From Elusimicrobiota bacterium (lineage in GTDB: Bacteria > Elusimicrobiota > Elusimicrobia > FEN-1173), in the NCBI GenBank assembly GCA_016788905.1, contig JAEURZ010000011.1:28141-92140 (forward strand): a DNA stretch of 64,000 nt, read 5' to 3'. The position numbers and the translations under genes were made by a program. Shown here piece by piece: positions 11,129-22,112 of this stretch; the first letter of the stretch is position 1, and every line of letters starts with the position of its first letter. The notes beneath the pieces are model-generated. The model worked only from the letters and a program-made list of their open reading frames with translations, searched no databases and had not been told where the DNA came from.

Positions 11129-13149
11129 AGGAAATAGTCAAAGTCCTTTTCGGTTTTTATTTTTCGACGTAAACGAAAAATGTGGACGGGAGTCGCCGCG
11201 GGATCCAACCGGATGTAGTTTCGATCGCCGTGCCAGAAATAGCGGGCATCGCTCACCAGATCGTGGACCTGGTAGGATTCTCCCGCCGAAAGGCCCCACT
11301 CCGCTGTGGGCAGCGTGACCCATCCCGATTGGGGCGTATAGGGGTCCAGATTGACGACCGTCAGCAATAGATTGGTCCCATCCGTGTTGGATTTGCTGTA
11401 GGCCAAGAGGCTTTCGTTATCAATGGGATGAAAACGAAGCCCTCCGTTCGACTGGAGCGCGGGGTTCACCCGGCGAATGGCGTTCACGTGCGCAATGAAA
11501 TCCCGGAGGGGGTCCCCTTGATTCAGGTCCCAATAACGCACCTGGTATTTCTCAGAGTTGAGGTATTCTTCGGTTCCATGGATGGCGGCGTTTTCCGCCA
11601 ATTCAAACACGGGTCCATAAATGCCGTAAGTGGCCCCCAAAGTGGCCGCCAGGGCAAAGCGAATTTGATGGGCCGGACGCCCACCGGTTTGCAAATATTC
11701 GTGCAGAATGTCAGGTGTGTTCGCGAACAGGTTGGGGCGAAGGTACTCCCGCACCGATGTTTGGGTGAGTTCTGTGAAGTAGTCCGTGAGCTCTTTTTTT
11801 GTATTTCGCCAGGTAAAATACGTGTAAGACTGGGAAAAACCGCTTTTAGCCAAAAATTTGAGAACGGGAGGTCGGGTGAAGGCTTCCGCCAGAAAGACCG
11901 AATCGGGGTAATCCTTTCGGACTTCCGCGATGACCCATTCCCAAAAGGGGAACGGCTTTGTGTGGGGATTGTCCACGCGAAAGACGCGCACGCCGCGCGC
12001 GGCCCAAAAAGTGAAGACGCTTTTTAGCTCTTCCCACAAAGCTTGCCAGGCGTCGCACTCGAAATTGAGCGGATAGATGTCTTGATATTTTTTCGGGGGG
12101 TTTTCGGCGTATTTGATGGTGTTGTCAGGTCGATGGCTAAACCATTCGGGGTGTTCCTTGACGTAGGGATGGTCTGGGGAACATTGAAAAGCAATGTCGA
12201 GCGCCAACTCAAGCTTTAAGCGTTTGGCCTCGGCCACGAGAGCATCAAAATCGGCCAAAGTTCCTAGATCAGGATGAACGGATTTATGTCCACCGGCAGA
12301 ACCACCGATGGCCCAGGGGCTCCCAGGATCTTTTGGGCCTGGGTTCAACGTGTTGTTGGGCCCTTTACGAAAACTTTTCCCGATCGGGTGGATGGGGGGG
12401 AGATACACCACATCAAACCCCATGTCGGCCACGTAAGAAAGTCGATCTTTACAATCTTTCAGAGTGCCGGCCCGGCCAGGGATGGTGGATGTGGATCGAG
12501 GAAACATTTCATACCACGCCCCGTAGGCGGCCCGGGGTCGTTCGACCAATACCTGGTAAATCGTTTGGGCCCGTGCGGCCCCTCGCCGCTCGGAACACCG
12601 AAACATGGCGGCCGCTAAGGTGGGATCTTCCGCTGCCATTCTCCCTGCTTCCGGGGACGCGGCGTTCCTCAATTGATGGGTTTTTTCTTTAAAAAGCGTG
12701 GCTTCCGAAAGAGAAGGCTTTTTTGAAACCCGTTCCATCATCCGGGCTCCTTCTTCCAACACCAAGGCCACGTCTTGCCCCGCTTCCACCTTCTTGCTCA
12801 GTTCCTTTCGCCATGAAAGGAAAGGGTCAATCCACGCTTCGATTGTGTATTCATAGCGGCCCATCGTATCGACAACAAAAGAAGCGTCCCAAATATCGGT
12901 TCCTGGCCCGCGGAGGACCATGGGGATCTCTTTCCATGGGGACTCCCCTTTTTTTCTCCACTGGAGAACCGCGGTTAAGGTGTCGTGCCCGTCCGCGTGA
13001 ATGAACCCCGAGACACCAACGCTGTCCCCCGTGACGCGCTTAATGGGGAACCGTCCGTTGTCGACTTGGGGTCGAACGTTCTCAATAACGACGCGAGAAA
13101 AAGCGGATGGGATGCTTGCTGGGGAAATAGTCTTTTTTGAACGGTTCAT
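11125..13149 (-). CDS. glgE: Alpha-1,4-glucan:maltose-1-phosphate maltosyltransferase (GlgE)
   Basis: A 674-residue GH13_3 enzyme, the usual GlgE length, that transfers maltosyl units from maltose-1-phosphate to alpha-1,4-glucan. The N-terminal beta-domain has [16 protein letters not shown], a GlgE signature. The barrel carries [46 protein letters not shown] (Asp nucleophile, about 391) and FLAEAFTRP (Glu, about 419). It is flanked by glgX and the treS/maltokinase fusion with 4-nt overlaps on both sides. With the downstream kinase and branching enzyme it forms the complete GlgE pathway. Confidence 0.96.
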   Translation of the reverse strand: MNRSKKTISPASIPSAFSRVVIENVRPQVDNGRFPIKRVTGDSVGVSGFIHADGHDTLTAVLQWRKKGESPWKEIPMVLRGPGTDIWDASFVVDTMGRYEYTIEAWIDPFLSWRKELSKKVEAGQDVALVLEEGARMMERVSKKPSLSEATLFKEKTHQLRNAASPEAGRMAAEDPTLAAAMFRCSERRGAARAQTIYQVLVERPRAAYGAWYEMFPRSTSTIPGRAGTLKDCKDRLSYVADMGFDVVYLPPIHPIGKSFRKGPNNTLNPGPKDPGSPWAIGGSAGGHKSVHPDLGTLADFDALVAEAKRLKLELALDIAFQCSPDHPYVKEHPEWFSHRPDNTIKYAENPPKKYQDIYPLNFECDAWQALWEELKSVFTFWAARGVRVFRVDNPHTKPFPFWEWVIAEVRKDYPDSVFLAEAFTRPPVLKFLAKSGFSQSYTYFTWRNTKKELTDYFTELTQTSVREYLRPNLFANTPDILHEYLQTGGRPAHQIRFALAATLGATYGIYGPVFELAENAAIHGTEEYLNSEKYQVRYWDLNQGDPLRDFIAHVNAIRRVNPALQSNGGLRFHPIDNESLLAYSKSNTDGTNLLLTVVNLDPYTPQSGWVTLPTAEWGLSAGESYQVHDLVSDARYFWHGDRNYIRLDPAATPVHIFRLRRKIKTEKDFDYFL

Positions 13150-15287
13150 CTTATGGTGGCCCTCCGACTCATTTTAACCGCACGAACCGCCACGAACGTA
13201 CGCCCGCGCAACTCGAATTTGGCACCGGGCCTAAGCAGGAGCGGAGTGTTTTTGCTTTCGGCGGTGTCCAGCACGCACTCCCATCTGTGTCCCGGTTTGG
13301 GAGGAGGTGGGGTGAACGGTATTGTTTCGTGATGAGCGTTCAGTAAAAGAAGGAAGGTTTGATCCACACGCCGTGTCCCCTCTTCGTCCACATCCGAGAT
13401 GCTGTCTCCAGCCAGCTGCACACCGAAACACTTGGCAAACCCCTGGGACCAGCTTTCGTCCGTCATTTCTTCACCGGATGGGTCTAACCATAGTATATCT
13501 TTAGCATCCCGTCCACGGATCGGCTTGCCTTGGAAGAAATTGTGGCGCTGAAAAATGGCGTGGCGTCGACAGAGACCGGACACCCTTTTCGTGAATTCCA
13601 GGAGTTCTTTTTGGGTAGGGTCCAAGTCCCAATTCACCCAACTGATTTCGTTGTCTTGGCAATAGGCGTTGTTGTTCCCCCCTTGGGTTCGGCCCATTTC
13701 GTCCCCCGCGACCAGCATGGCGACCCCCTGCGACAAAAAGAGGGTGGATAATAGGTTGCGCTTTTGGCGTTCCCGAAGGGCTAAAACAGCCGGGTCCTCC
13801 GTGGGACCTTCGGCTCCGCAGTTCCAACTCCGATTGTGGTCTTCCCCATCGCGGTTGCCTTCTCCGTTGGCCTCGTTGTGTTTATCGTTGTAGCTGACCA
13901 GGTCGTTGAGAGTAAATCCGTCATGGGCCGTGATGAAATTGATGCTGGCGTACGGGCGCCGACCGCTTTGTTCGTACAAATCGCTGGATCCCGCAATTCG
14001 CGTGGCGAATTCGGAGAGGACCCCCCCATCCCCCTTCCAGAAACTCCGAACGGAATCGCGGTATTTTCCGTTCCACTCGGTCCATCCCACAGGGAAATTG
14101 CCGACCTGATAGCCCCCCTGACCCAGATCCCAGGGTTCCGCAATTAATTTGACCTGGGAAATGACGGGGTCTTGGTGAATGATGTCAAAGAAAGCCCCCA
14201 ATTTATCCACTTCGTGCAGTTCCCGAGCCAGGGCGCTGGCCAGATCGAAGCGGAATCCGTCCACGTGCATTTCGGTCACCCAATAACGAAGGCTGTCCAT
14301 GATCATTTGCAAGACCCGTGGGTGAGTCATGTTGAGCGTGTTGCCGCAGCCCGTGTAGTCCATGCAATAACGTTTGTCTTCCGTGAGACGGTAATAGGCG
14401 GCGTTGTCAATCCCCCTCAGGGAAAGGGTGGGGCCCAGATGGCTCCCTTCCGCTGTGTGGTTATAGACGACATCCAAAATGACCTCGATTCCTTCTTCGT
14501 GGAGGGCCCGAACCATGTTTTTGAATTCCCGTATGGAATCCACCGCGTTGGCGGCGGCCGCGTATCTTGGGTCGGGAGCGAAAAAAGCCAGAGTGTTGTA
14601 GCCCCAGTAATTGCTCAATCCCTTTTCCACCAAGTGTCGATCGTTCGCGTGGTGATGCACAGGCATTAATTCAACAGCGGTCACGCCAAGCTCTTTGAGA
14701 TGTTTAATGACGGGTTCTGTGGAAAGGGCCGCGTAGGTCCCTCGAAGTTTTTCAGGCACATCGGGGTGAAGCTTTGTAAAGCCTTTAACGTGCAATTCGT
14801 AAATAAGCGTTTTGTGCCATGGGGTTCGAGGCGCTGTGTCGTTGCCCCAAGTGAAGGCCGTGTCGGCCACCGCGGCCAGGGGAGCAAAGGCGGCGTTATC
14901 CCGGTCGTCCATGGACAGGTCGGCTTCGGGGTCGCCGATCCTGTAGCCAAACATTTCGTCGGACCATGTGACGGGACGGGCCACGGCTTTGGCGTAGGGG
15001 TCCATGACAATTTTAGCGGGATTAAATCGATGGCCTTGGGTCGGATCGTAGGGGCCATGGACCCGGTAGCCGTACAACTGTCCAGGCCGCAGGTCCGGAA
15101 GGTAAATGTGCCACGCCATATCGGTGCGGGCGGTGAGGGGGATTCGTTCGGATTCCACCTTCGCGTCCACAGAGTCAAAGAGGCAAAGCTCCACTTTGGT
15201 GGCGTTTTCAGAGAAGAGAGAGAAGTTGACCCCGCGTCCGTCCCAGTTCGCGCCGAGAGGGTAGGGTTGTCCGGGTTTTATTGGCAT
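13146..15287 (-). CDS. glgX: Glycogen debranching enzyme (GlgX)
   Basis: A 713-residue GH13_11 isoamylase-type enzyme that hydrolyses alpha-1,6 branches of glycogen, freeing linear maltooligosaccharides that TreY can use. The N-terminal CBM48 reads [21 protein letters not shown]. The catalytic motifs are [14 protein letters not shown] (about 347), [16 protein letters not shown] (about 382) and [19 protein letters not shown] (about 455). It is the first gene of the operon. An AGGA about 9 nt before the ATG supports this start, and its stop overlaps the glgE start by 4 nt. Confidence 0.95.
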   Translation of the reverse strand: MPIKPGQPYPLGANWDGRGVNFSLFSENATKVELCLFDSVDAKVESERIPLTARTDMAWHIYLPDLRPGQLYGYRVHGPYDPTQGHRFNPAKIVMDPYAKAVARPVTWSDEMFGYRIGDPEADLSMDDRDNAAFAPLAAVADTAFTWGNDTAPRTPWHKTLIYELHVKGFTKLHPDVPEKLRGTYAALSTEPVIKHLKELGVTAVELMPVHHHANDRHLVEKGLSNYWGYNTLAFFAPDPRYAAAANAVDSIREFKNMVRALHEEGIEVILDVVYNHTAEGSHLGPTLSLRGIDNAAYYRLTEDKRYCMDYTGCGNTLNMTHPRVLQMIMDSLRYWVTEMHVDGFRFDLASALARELHEVDKLGAFFDIIHQDPVISQVKLIAEPWDLGQGGYQVGNFPVGWTEWNGKYRDSVRSFWKGDGGVLSEFATRIAGSSDLYEQSGRRPYASINFITAHDGFTLNDLVSYNDKHNEANGEGNRDGEDHNRSWNCGAEGPTEDPAVLALRERQKRNLLSTLFLSQGVAMLVAGDEMGRTQGGNNNAYCQDNEISWVNWDLDPTQKELLEFTKRVSGLCRRHAIFQRHNFFQGKPIRGRDAKDILWLDPSGEEMTDESWSQGFAKCFGVQLAGDSISDVDEEGTRRVDQTFLLLLNAHHETIPFTPPPPKPGHRWECVLDTAESKNTPLLLRPGAKFELRGRTFVAVRAVKMSRRATIR

Positions 15288-15336
15288 GGTGGTGTTCCTA
15301 TGAGTGAATTGGTTCCCAAATAAAGAAGAGGGAATC

Positions 15337-15356
15337 TGCTGAATTGCAGCATGATA
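15337..15356 (-). promoter_or_regulatory. Candidate promoter -10 and operator-like palindrome for the glgX operon
   Basis: On the minus strand TATCAT (15356-15351) is a plausible -10, with only a weak -35. Directly downstream, at the predicted start site, lies the inverted repeat TGCTG-N5-CAGCA (15337-15351), well placed for a repressor to block the operon. The LacI-family gene is divergent, so this could be one of its operators. Confidence 0.3.
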
Positions 15357-15403
15357 GCATCCGCTGAGCGGAAATAGTGGAGTCGTTTAGAATAGGGGTG
15401 CGG

Positions 15404-15432
15404 TTGACAGAGTCGTGAAGTTATGAGAATAT
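15404..15432 (+). promoter_or_regulatory. Sigma-70 promoter of the LacI-family gene
   Basis: A perfect -35, TTGACA (15404-15409), is followed after 17 bp by GAATAT (15427-15432), an acceptable -10. The transcript would start around 15439, inside the palindrome at 15434-15447. Confidence 0.45.
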
Positions 15433-15433
15433 A

Positions 15434-15447
15434 TGCCCACGAGGGCA
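15434..15447. promoter_or_regulatory. Operator-like palindrome with central CpG
   Basis: TGCCC-ACGA-GGGCA is a 14-bp inverted repeat with a central CG, the symmetry preferred by LacI-family proteins. It overlaps the predicted transcription start of the regulator gene, which suggests autorepression. Assignment to this regulator is inference. Confidence 0.35.
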
Positions 15448-15463
15448 CAAGAGGAGCTCGTGT

Positions 15464-16489
15464 ATGGCGCGCACGCTTGAAGAAATGGCTCAGATTTTAG
15501 GGATCTCCCGTCGATCTATCTCACGGTTTCTCCAAGGGAAGGGATATCTCTCCAAAGGGAATCGGGAGGTCATTTCCGCCTTTCTCAGGAAAGAAGCCTA
15601 CTACCCGAACGTGTTAGGGGCTCGATTGGCCGCTCACCATGTCCCTGTCCTGGGGGTTGTCTTTCCCCGGTTTGAACAACAAGATGGAGGATTCTACGTT
15701 TTTTCCATCTTGAAGGGAATTTGGCAGGCGGCCCAGAAGGCCGGAATGCAGGTGATGCAGTTCAGTCAGTCTCCCTTCCAAGAAGAGGAGTCCCTTCGCA
15801 TCGTTAAATCAAAATTGGCAGGGGGGTTGCTTTTCGTCTCTCCCAATGAGGGGGACAGGCCCCTCTTCCGAACGCTGAAGCGGGAAGGGATTGCGTGTGT
15901 GGTTTTAAGCGCCACGATTCCCGGGGTGGAAAGCTTTGTTTCGGATAATAGGGGGGGGGCGCGGGAAGCGGTTCGTCATTTGATCCGCCAAGGAAATAAG
16001 CGCATTGCTTTTTTACATGGCAAGGCGGGCTGGAGTGAAGCGGAAGACCGTTTCGTCGGTTACCGGGAAGCGTTGAAGGAGGGGGGGCTGCGATTTGACC
16101 CGAAAGGGGTGCAGTATGGGTACTTCTCCATCGAGGGAGGGGAAGAATCAACCGATCGCCTCTTGGGAGGGACGTTTCGCCCGGACGCGGTCTTTGCAGC
16201 GAACGACCTGATGGCGATCGGTGCCGTGCGGGCGATTCGAAAGCGCGGGCTGCAAATCCCAGGGGACGTTTGCCTCATCGGTTACGACGATATCCCGTTT
16301 TGCGGTTTATCCATTTTGGAGCCGACACTCAGTTCGATGGCGCAACCGTTTGGCCCGATGGCGGAGGATGCGGCGGCCTGTTTGGTGGGGTTAATTCAAA
16401 AACAGTCTCTCAAACGGGGAGGGGCGGTTCATTCTTACGCACCAGAACTTGTTGTGCGTGGATCCTCTCTTCGGGTGTCAAAAAGTTAA
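15464..16489 (+). CDS. LacI-family transcriptional regulator, probable regulator of the alpha-glucan/trehalose operon
   Basis: A 341-residue LacI/GalR-type protein. The N-terminal helix-turn-helix reads TLEEMAQILGISRRSISRFL, and the hinge region NVLGARLA leads into a periplasmic-binding-protein-like effector domain (VPVLGVVFPRF, RIAFLHGKAGWSEAEDRFVGYREAL, DAVFAANDLMAIGAVRAI, CLIGYDDIPF). The effector is probably a sugar, but the sequence does not say which. The start has a strong Shine-Dalgarno GAGGAG (15451-15456, spacing 7). It is divergent from the six-gene operon and its 3' end overlaps the convergent GH35 gene by 12 bp. A G9 run at 15951-15959 lies inside the gene. Confidence 0.9.
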   Translation: MARTLEEMAQILGISRRSISRFLQGKGYLSKGNREVISAFLRKEAYYPNVLGARLAAHHVPVLGVVFPRFEQQDGGFYVFSILKGIWQAAQKAGMQVMQFSQSPFQEEESLRIVKSKLAGGLLFVSPNEGDRPLFRTLKREGIACVVLSATIPGVESFVSDNRGGAREAVRHLIRQGNKRIAFLHGKAGWSEAEDRFVGYREALKEGGLRFDPKGVQYGYFSIEGGEESTDRLLGGTFRPDAVFAANDLMAIGAVRAIRKRGLQIPGDVCLIGYDDIPFCGLSILEPTLSSMAQPFGPMAEDAAACLVGLIQKQSLKRGGAVHSYAPELVVRGSSLRVSKS

Positions 16490-18943
16490 ATAGATGGAGG
16501 TTTCCGGGGCGGTCGTTGGGATGGAGAGGGTCGCGCATCCCGGGGTCCACGTGAGAGATGGTGTCCCTCCTTTGCCCGAAATAGATCGAGGTTTTTTCGG
16601 AAGGGAGACAATCATCTCCACTCGTTGCGGGAGCGGGGCGCTGAGCACGGCACGTAGTCCCCGCGGTGTGACCGACACCTCCAGCACTTCGGCAGTCGAA
16701 TGCGTAAGAGAAACACCTGGGGAGAGAGGAATGTTAAGGGGAAGGATCACCCCGGAGAGGGGGGGGAGAACGATCGTTCCTTTTTTGGGAAGTCGAAGAT
16801 TTTTTCCAGTGCCAGGAAGCGGAAGTGTCACTGATCCTGTTCGTGAGGTGAAATGGTAGTTAAAGAGGAAGAGAAAGCCGGATTCCTTTGATGTTCGAAG
16901 GGACGCCTGCAGGTCCCAAGGGTCACAATTCACTTTTGGAAAAACGCCCATGTTTTCTGCCCATTCGCGCACCCAATGACGAAAATGGTCAAACACGTGG
17001 GGCATTCCAAACCCGACCACAAGGACCTTCCCTTTCCCGGATTCCGCCTGGATGACGGCGGGACCTGAGGCCAATTCCATCCACCGACGTGTTTCCTTTG
17101 TGGCGGAATAGGTTTGGATGGGTCCTTGGACCCACTCGTCCTGTTTTTTTCCAGGGAAGAGATTCCCTGTCTGGCCACCGGTGATCTTAATTCCAAGTTC
17201 GTTTGCCAACGTTCGGTCCTTCTGTCCCCGTAAATCGTGGGTGGGGAGGGATGGCCCCAGAAAAAGAGCCCCCCCGTTTTTGACATAAGCCGCTAATTTT
17301 AACTGGGTGTCGTGGTCCATAAAGCCCAGGGAATACACCCACAAACTTTTGTGTTTTGAGAGGACCTCTTCGGGGCTTCGTTGGATGTCGGTGCTGTTGA
17401 CGCTATACCCTGCCAGGTGAATTAGGCGAGCCATCCCGTCATACCAAAGATTGGTTCTTTGTGCTTCGATCTGGTCTGTCCAGGGGGCGGAGCAATATTC
17501 CGTGGCGTAATAAGGAAAATAAAACCCCAATGTCGTGTCCACGTTTTTTTTCGTTAAAGCGAGGTGGGGGCCCGCCCACTTTAAAAATCGTCCGAAGTCT
17601 TTGAGCGGAGCGAGGTGCGCTCTGGGCTCTCCTCCGGGTCCCACGGGGGCCTGCCAGTCGTGGTAAGTCCCAAAGGCTCCCAGGCCGCGGGGATTTCTTC
17701 CCCCAGCAAACATGTAGGCGTTTAGGCCCGCCAGTCCCTGGCCCACGGAACTCTTCACATTTAGGGCAACTTGCTGGGGGTAAAGGCGTGGGCGGTCTCG
17801 CATGATCCCCGTTTGGAGTTCAGCACAGACCACGGGAACGGGGGAGTCTGGGAGTGACTCAAACCTCGGCAAAGGGGGCAAATGGTTCGGTTCGGGCAGG
17901 GCCCCGGCGGATTCTTCAATGACGCGAACGGCCCCCAGCATACGGGTGACTTCCGTGGTGATGGAGACGTCGTGAAAGTTTTCGAAATCCAAGTGTCTCA
18001 TTTGATAGGCGCCGCCAAAGATCAGGTTCGGGGTGAGGAGCGGAAAATCGCGGAACATCGATGTGGTCATCGGGGCCCAATTCCCTCGGCCACGAATATC
18101 GTAGTCGTAAAATTGGGGAATATTGCAAAAGAGCGGAACCTCGATCCCCTGGGACCAGGCACGATGGGACAGCGTTTGGAAATAGGTTGCGTAATAGTGC
18201 CGGTAGAAAAGGGCCCAGTCCACATGGATAGCGTAACGGGCTGGATCGACCGCTTCCCCCAGGGGTTGTGGGACACTCGCGAAGGACGTGTGTTGGCTTT
18301 GGTGGGCGTCGTTCAGGGCGGAAAGGGTTTTGTATTTTTCCTTCAAAAAATGACGAAACATGGTGTTGACGTGATCTTTATAGTCCGCGCCTTTTTGCAG
18401 CCAGTGGACCATGGCGACTTCGTTGCAAAGTTGGACGCTAATAATGTTCCCCCCGCGGTTTTTTTGGCGGGGAGCCAGATTTGGTAAAAGAGCCTCATAC
18501 CAAGCGGCTACTTTTTTCTGAAAAACGGGGTGCAGGTAGGAAACGATGGTGACGTGGGGCAGGTTTCCCACGTCGCGCCGGCCTGTGACAAATATTTCGG
18601 GGTTGTCTTTCAGGAGCCAGGCAGGAAGACCCTCATGAACCAGTTCCGCGTTTGAAATGGGCCCCACCCGGGCCGAAACGTGTAGCCCCAATCGATGGGC
18701 AAGATCAAAAAACCCCAAAACATCCCGTTCCGGCGAAGTCTTTCCATTGAAGTCCATTTTCCCTTCCACGGGTTCATGCCAAATCCAAGGGATGTAGGTA
18801 CTGACCGTGTTAAAACCAGCCGATTTAAGGGATTTTAATCGATTCGCCCATTGGGGTTTCGGGATACGAAAGTAATGGATTTCTCCCGAATAAAGGAAAA
18901 AAGGTTTTCCGGCTATAGAAAGGTGTCCGTTCGAAATTTCCAT
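16478..18943 (-). CDS. Glycoside hydrolase family 35 (beta-galactosidase-like)
   Basis: About 820 residues. The N-terminal block (YSGEIHYFRIPKPQWANRL, then LKSAGFNTVSTYIPWIWHEP and RLGLHVSARVGPISNAELV) is the GH35 (beta/alpha)8 signature. The likely acid/base Glu is in VQLCNEVAMVH (about 172) and the likely nucleophile in VVCAELQTG (about 376); both motifs differ from the usual IENEYG and TEFW forms, so the substrate may not be a simple galactoside. Later parts look like beta-sandwich accessory domains. No signal peptide is evident, so it is probably cytoplasmic. The start is uncertain: ATG 18943 was chosen because homology begins there, but TTG 18964 has a GAGGA at 9-nt spacing and the frame is open to TTG 18973. 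Confidence 0.8.
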   Translation of the reverse strand: MEISNGHLSIAGKPFFLYSGEIHYFRIPKPQWANRLKSLKSAGFNTVSTYIPWIWHEPVEGKMDFNGKTSPERDVLGFFDLAHRLGLHVSARVGPISNAELVHEGLPAWLLKDNPEIFVTGRRDVGNLPHVTIVSYLHPVFQKKVAAWYEALLPNLAPRQKNRGGNIISVQLCNEVAMVHWLQKGADYKDHVNTMFRHFLKEKYKTLSALNDAHQSQHTSFASVPQPLGEAVDPARYAIHVDWALFYRHYYATYFQTLSHRAWSQGIEVPLFCNIPQFYDYDIRGRGNWAPMTTSMFRDFPLLTPNLIFGGAYQMRHLDFENFHDVSITTEVTRMLGAVRVIEESAGALPEPNHLPPLPRFESLPDSPVPVVCAELQTGIMRDRPRLYPQQVALNVKSSVGQGLAGLNAYMFAGGRNPRGLGAFGTYHDWQAPVGPGGEPRAHLAPLKDFGRFLKWAGPHLALTKKNVDTTLGFYFPYYATEYCSAPWTDQIEAQRTNLWYDGMARLIHLAGYSVNSTDIQRSPEEVLSKHKSLWVYSLGFMDHDTQLKLAAYVKNGGALFLGPSLPTHDLRGQKDRTLANELGIKITGGQTGNLFPGKKQDEWVQGPIQTYSATKETRRWMELASGPAVIQAESGKGKVLVVGFGMPHVFDHFRHWVREWAENMGVFPKVNCDPWDLQASLRTSKESGFLFLFNYHFTSRTGSVTLPLPGTGKNLRLPKKGTIVLPPLSGVILPLNIPLSPGVSLTHSTAEVLEVSVTPRGLRAVLSAPLPQRVEMIVSLPKKPRSISGKGGTPSLTWTPGCATLSIPTTAPETSIYLTF

Positions 18944-19017
18944 GGAGTGACTCAACGATAGCAAAGAACGCAATCCTCGGGAAGATGGGGTCCGGTTTTT
19001 GGAAAAACAGAATTAAT

Positions 19018-19048
19018 TTGAAAGGGGGCGAAACTCTTTTGGTATAAT
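19018..19048 (+). promoter_or_regulatory. Sigma-70 promoter of secA
   Basis: A perfect -10, TATAAT (19043-19048), is preceded by TTGAAA (19018-19023) with a long 19-bp spacer. The predicted start near 19055 leaves only about 13 nt before the ATG, and no Shine-Dalgarno is visible there. Confidence 0.55.
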
Positions 19049-19067
19049 CGCGTCCACATTAACCCCT

Positions 19068-22000
19068 ATGCTTATTGAAAACATTCTTAAAATTTTTCTC
19101 GGTACTCAAAACGAGCGGACGATCAAGAAGATCGAACCTATCGTGGAGCTCGTGAATTCTTTCTCAGCTGCTGTCGGTTCTTTGGACGATGCTGGCCTTC
19201 GGGCCAAAACCGATGAATTCAAGAAACGGCTTGCGGATGGGAAAACATTAGACGATATTCTTCCGGAAGCTTTTGCCGTGGCCCGCGAGGCGGCCCAGCG
19301 AACAATCCGTTTGCGTCCTTACGATGTGCAAATTGTGGGGAGTGTGGTCCTTCACGAAGGGAAGATCGCTGAAATGAAAACCGGGGAAGGGAAAACCTTG
19401 GTGGCGGTTCTTCCCGTCTATTTGAATGCCCTGGCGGGGAAAGGGGTTCATGTGGTCACCGTTAATGATTATTTGGCCCGACGGGACCAACAGTGGATGG
19501 GGCCCGTTTACGAGTTCCTCGGTTTAACGGTGGGGTTTGTTCAACACGATATGCCTAATGAGGATCGTCGCGCCGCTTACGCCTGCGACGTCACTTATGT
19601 CACCAACAACGAAATCGGGTTTGATTATTTGCGAGACAATTTGGTGCGGGACAAGTCCGCCCGGGTGTTGCGTCCCGCTCACTACGCCATCGTGGACGAA
19701 GTGGACTCTATCCTTGTGGACGAAGCTCGTACCCCCCTCATTATTTCCGGTCCCGGAGAAGCCTCCAGTCAACGCTACCAGATCGTGAACCGACTTATTC
19801 CCCAGCTGAAGGGGCGGATGATCACTGAAGATGAAGAGATTAAAGCGAAATACAATGGGGCGGATTTAAGCACGGGCTTCGATTTTATCGTTGACGAAAA
19901 AGCCCATACGGCCACGCTTACGGATGCGGGCATAGGGAAATGCGAACGGCTTTTGGGCGTCAAAAGCCTTTACGACGACATTTCAGGGGAATGGGTTCAT
20001 CATATCACCCAGGCCATTCGCGCCCACAATCTGTATCAGAAAGATGTGGATTATGTGGTCAAAGAGGGCGAGGTCATTATTGTCGATGAGTTTACCGGCC
20101 GTCTCATGCCCGGTCGGCGGTGGTCGGACGGGTTGCATCAGGCCGTGGAAGCCAAAGAAGGCATGCGGGTGGCGGAAGAAAACCAGACGTTGGCGACCAT
20201 TACCTTTCAGAACTTTTTTAAACAATATAAAAAATTAGCGGGAATGACGGGCACGGCTTTAACAGAAGCCAAAGAGTTTTGGGAAATCTACAAGTTGGAT
20301 GTGGTCGCCATCCCACCCAACCGTGTGGTGACACGGGTGGACCATCCGGATCGTGTGTATCGCACGGAGCGGGAAAAATTTGAAGCCATTGTGGAAGAAT
20401 TGGAAGACTGTTGGCGGAGGGGTCAGCCCGTTCTGGTGGGAACTCGATCCATCGAAAAATCGGAACGCCTTTCCGGTATGTTGCGCCGGATCGGAATCCC
20501 TCACAACGTCTTGAACGCAAAGTATCACGAACAGGAAGCCCAGATCATTGCCCAGGCGGGCCGGCGCGGTGCCGTGACCATTGCCACCAACATGGCGGGG
20601 CGTGGAACGGATATCGTTTTGGGAGGCAATCCCCCAGACGAAGAACAAGCGGGTATCGTCAAGCGAGGATCGATCTTGTTTGGGTTAGGGGATTTCAATA
20701 TTTTCGAATTTGAAAAAATGCTAAAGAAACCTCGCCCCGTCGACAAGCGTCTTCTGGATCAGATGGGCGTGGACGCCGCGGGGTATTCGAAAAAGAAAGA
20801 AAGGGATGTCGTTCGCGCGTTGAACGGTTTGTTGGATGATCCGGATTTTGCGAAAAGCCTGGGTTTGTCGTCGCCCCCCGACGGAGTTTCTGAAGACCTG
20901 TGGCGGACGGTTCGAGACCAGCGGGAGAGCGGCGGGGCAGTTTCTTCGGAGGAGCTCCGTGAATTTAACCGCAAAATTCTAGAGTCTTTTTTTGACCCCA
21001 CCCTGATGGCCCGGGAACGTAAAGGCGGGCTTCACATCCTCGGAACCGAACGGCACGAATCGCGACGGATTGACAACCAGCTTCGCGGTCGGGCGGGCCG
21101 CCAGGGGGATCCCGGATCGTCCCGTTTTTATTTGGCGTTGGACGACGAGTTGATGCGCCTTTTTGGCAACACGGAGCGTATTCAGAGTTGGATGGGTAAG
21201 TTGGGTATGCAGGAAGGCGAGAATATCGAGCACGGCATGGTCACCCGGGCGATCGGTCATGCCCAAAGCAAAGTGGAAGCCATGAATTTTGACATTCGTA
21301 AACAGTTGTTGGATTTTGACAAGGTGATGAGCAAGCAGCGTGAAGCCGTCTATTCCCTCCGGAACGCGGTTTTGGATGGGGAAAACATGACCGATCGCTT
21401 GGAAAGTATGATGGAAGAATCTCTGGATGAAAAGTTGGCACTCTGGGCTCCCGCAAAAGCACATCCGGAAGAGTGGGATTTTCAGAGCCTTGGCGCCTGG
21501 CTCACCCGAGGGTTTGAAACCGACGTTCAGTTTGACGTGTCCCGTTATGGAAACCCCGCGGACCTGAAAGAGGAACTTCTGGAGGTTCTTCAAAAAGCCT
21601 TTAAGCAACGAGAGCTGGACTTGGGGACAGAGATGTTTCAGCACCTGAGTCGGATGGTCCTCCTCCAAGTGATGGACACGGCTTGGGTAGAGCATCTAAC
21701 TTATCTGGAGCAGTTGCGGAAGGGAATCTTTCTTCGGGCTTACGGTCAGAAGGACCCCTTGATCGAATTTCAAAAGGAAGGGTTCAGCCTTTTTGAAACC
21801 ATGATGCAGCGGGTCCGAGAAGAATCTTTGGAGTTCCTGTTTCGGATCGAGGCGGCCCCAGCCGCCCAACCCCGCGACCGAGTGATGAAGACCGAAAAGC
21901 CGTCCGCTCCGATGATCCAGGCGGCAACAGAACCTGCCGTTCCAGAACCTCCTTCGGTCTCACCCCTCATTCGAACGGTGGGGGCGTCTTCTCCCCGTCG

Positions 22001-22112
22001 TTTGGCAGGGGCCCCCTCTGTTTCTTCGTTACCGGAAGTTCATAAAATCGGTCGGAACGACCCGTGTCCCTGCGGGAGCGGCAAGAAGCATAAAAAATGT
22101 TGTGGTCTCTAA
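19068..22112 (+). CDS. secA: Protein translocase ATPase SecA
   Basis: A 1014-residue SecA, the motor that drives preproteins through SecYEG. Walker A MKTGEGKT lies near residue 106, the DEAD-like [20 protein letters not shown] near 212, [16 protein letters not shown] near 510, and [19 protein letters not shown] near 653. The C-terminus is the zinc-binding SecB/ribosome-interacting tail [13 protein letters not shown]. It is longer than the E. coli protein (901) mainly because about 120 residues (about 525-650) are inserted in the second nucleotide-binding domain before GGLHILGTE. The many secreted proteins in this window would depend on it. The lnt gene starts inside its 3' end. Confidence 0.97.
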   Translation: MLIENILKIFLGTQNERTIKKIEPIVELVNSFSAAVGSLDDAGLRAKTDEFKKRLADGKTLDDILPEAFAVAREAAQRTIRLRPYDVQIVGSVVLHEGKIAEMKTGEGKTLVAVLPVYLNALAGKGVHVVTVNDYLARRDQQWMGPVYEFLGLTVGFVQHDMPNEDRRAAYACDVTYVTNNEIGFDYLRDNLVRDKSARVLRPAHYAIVDEVDSILVDEARTPLIISGPGEASSQRYQIVNRLIPQLKGRMITEDEEIKAKYNGADLSTGFDFIVDEKAHTATLTDAGIGKCERLLGVKSLYDDISGEWVHHITQAIRAHNLYQKDVDYVVKEGEVIIVDEFTGRLMPGRRWSDGLHQAVEAKEGMRVAEENQTLATITFQNFFKQYKKLAGMTGTALTEAKEFWEIYKLDVVAIPPNRVVTRVDHPDRVYRTEREKFEAIVEELEDCWRRGQPVLVGTRSIEKSERLSGMLRRIGIPHNVLNAKYHEQEAQIIAQAGRRGAVTIATNMAGRGTDIVLGGNPPDEEQAGIVKRGSILFGLGDFNIFEFEKMLKKPRPVDKRLLDQMGVDAAGYSKKKERDVVRALNGLLDDPDFAKSLGLSSPPDGVSEDLWRTVRDQRESGGAVSSEELREFNRKILESFFDPTLMARERKGGLHILGTERHESRRIDNQLRGRAGRQGDPGSSRFYLALDDELMRLFGNTERIQSWMGKLGMQEGENIEHGMVTRAIGHAQSKVEAMNFDIRKQLLDFDKVMSKQREAVYSLRNAVLDGENMTDRLESMMEESLDEKLALWAPAKAHPEEWDFQSLGAWLTRGFETDVQFDVSRYGNPADLKEELLEVLQKAFKQRELDLGTEMFQHLSRMVLLQVMDTAWVEHLTYLEQLRKGIFLRAYGQKDPLIEFQKEGFSLFETMMQRVREESLEFLFRIEAAPAAQPRDRVMKTEKPSAPMIQAATEPAVPEPPSVSPLIRTVGASSPRRLAGAPSVSSLPEVHKIGRNDPCPCGSGKKHKKCCGL

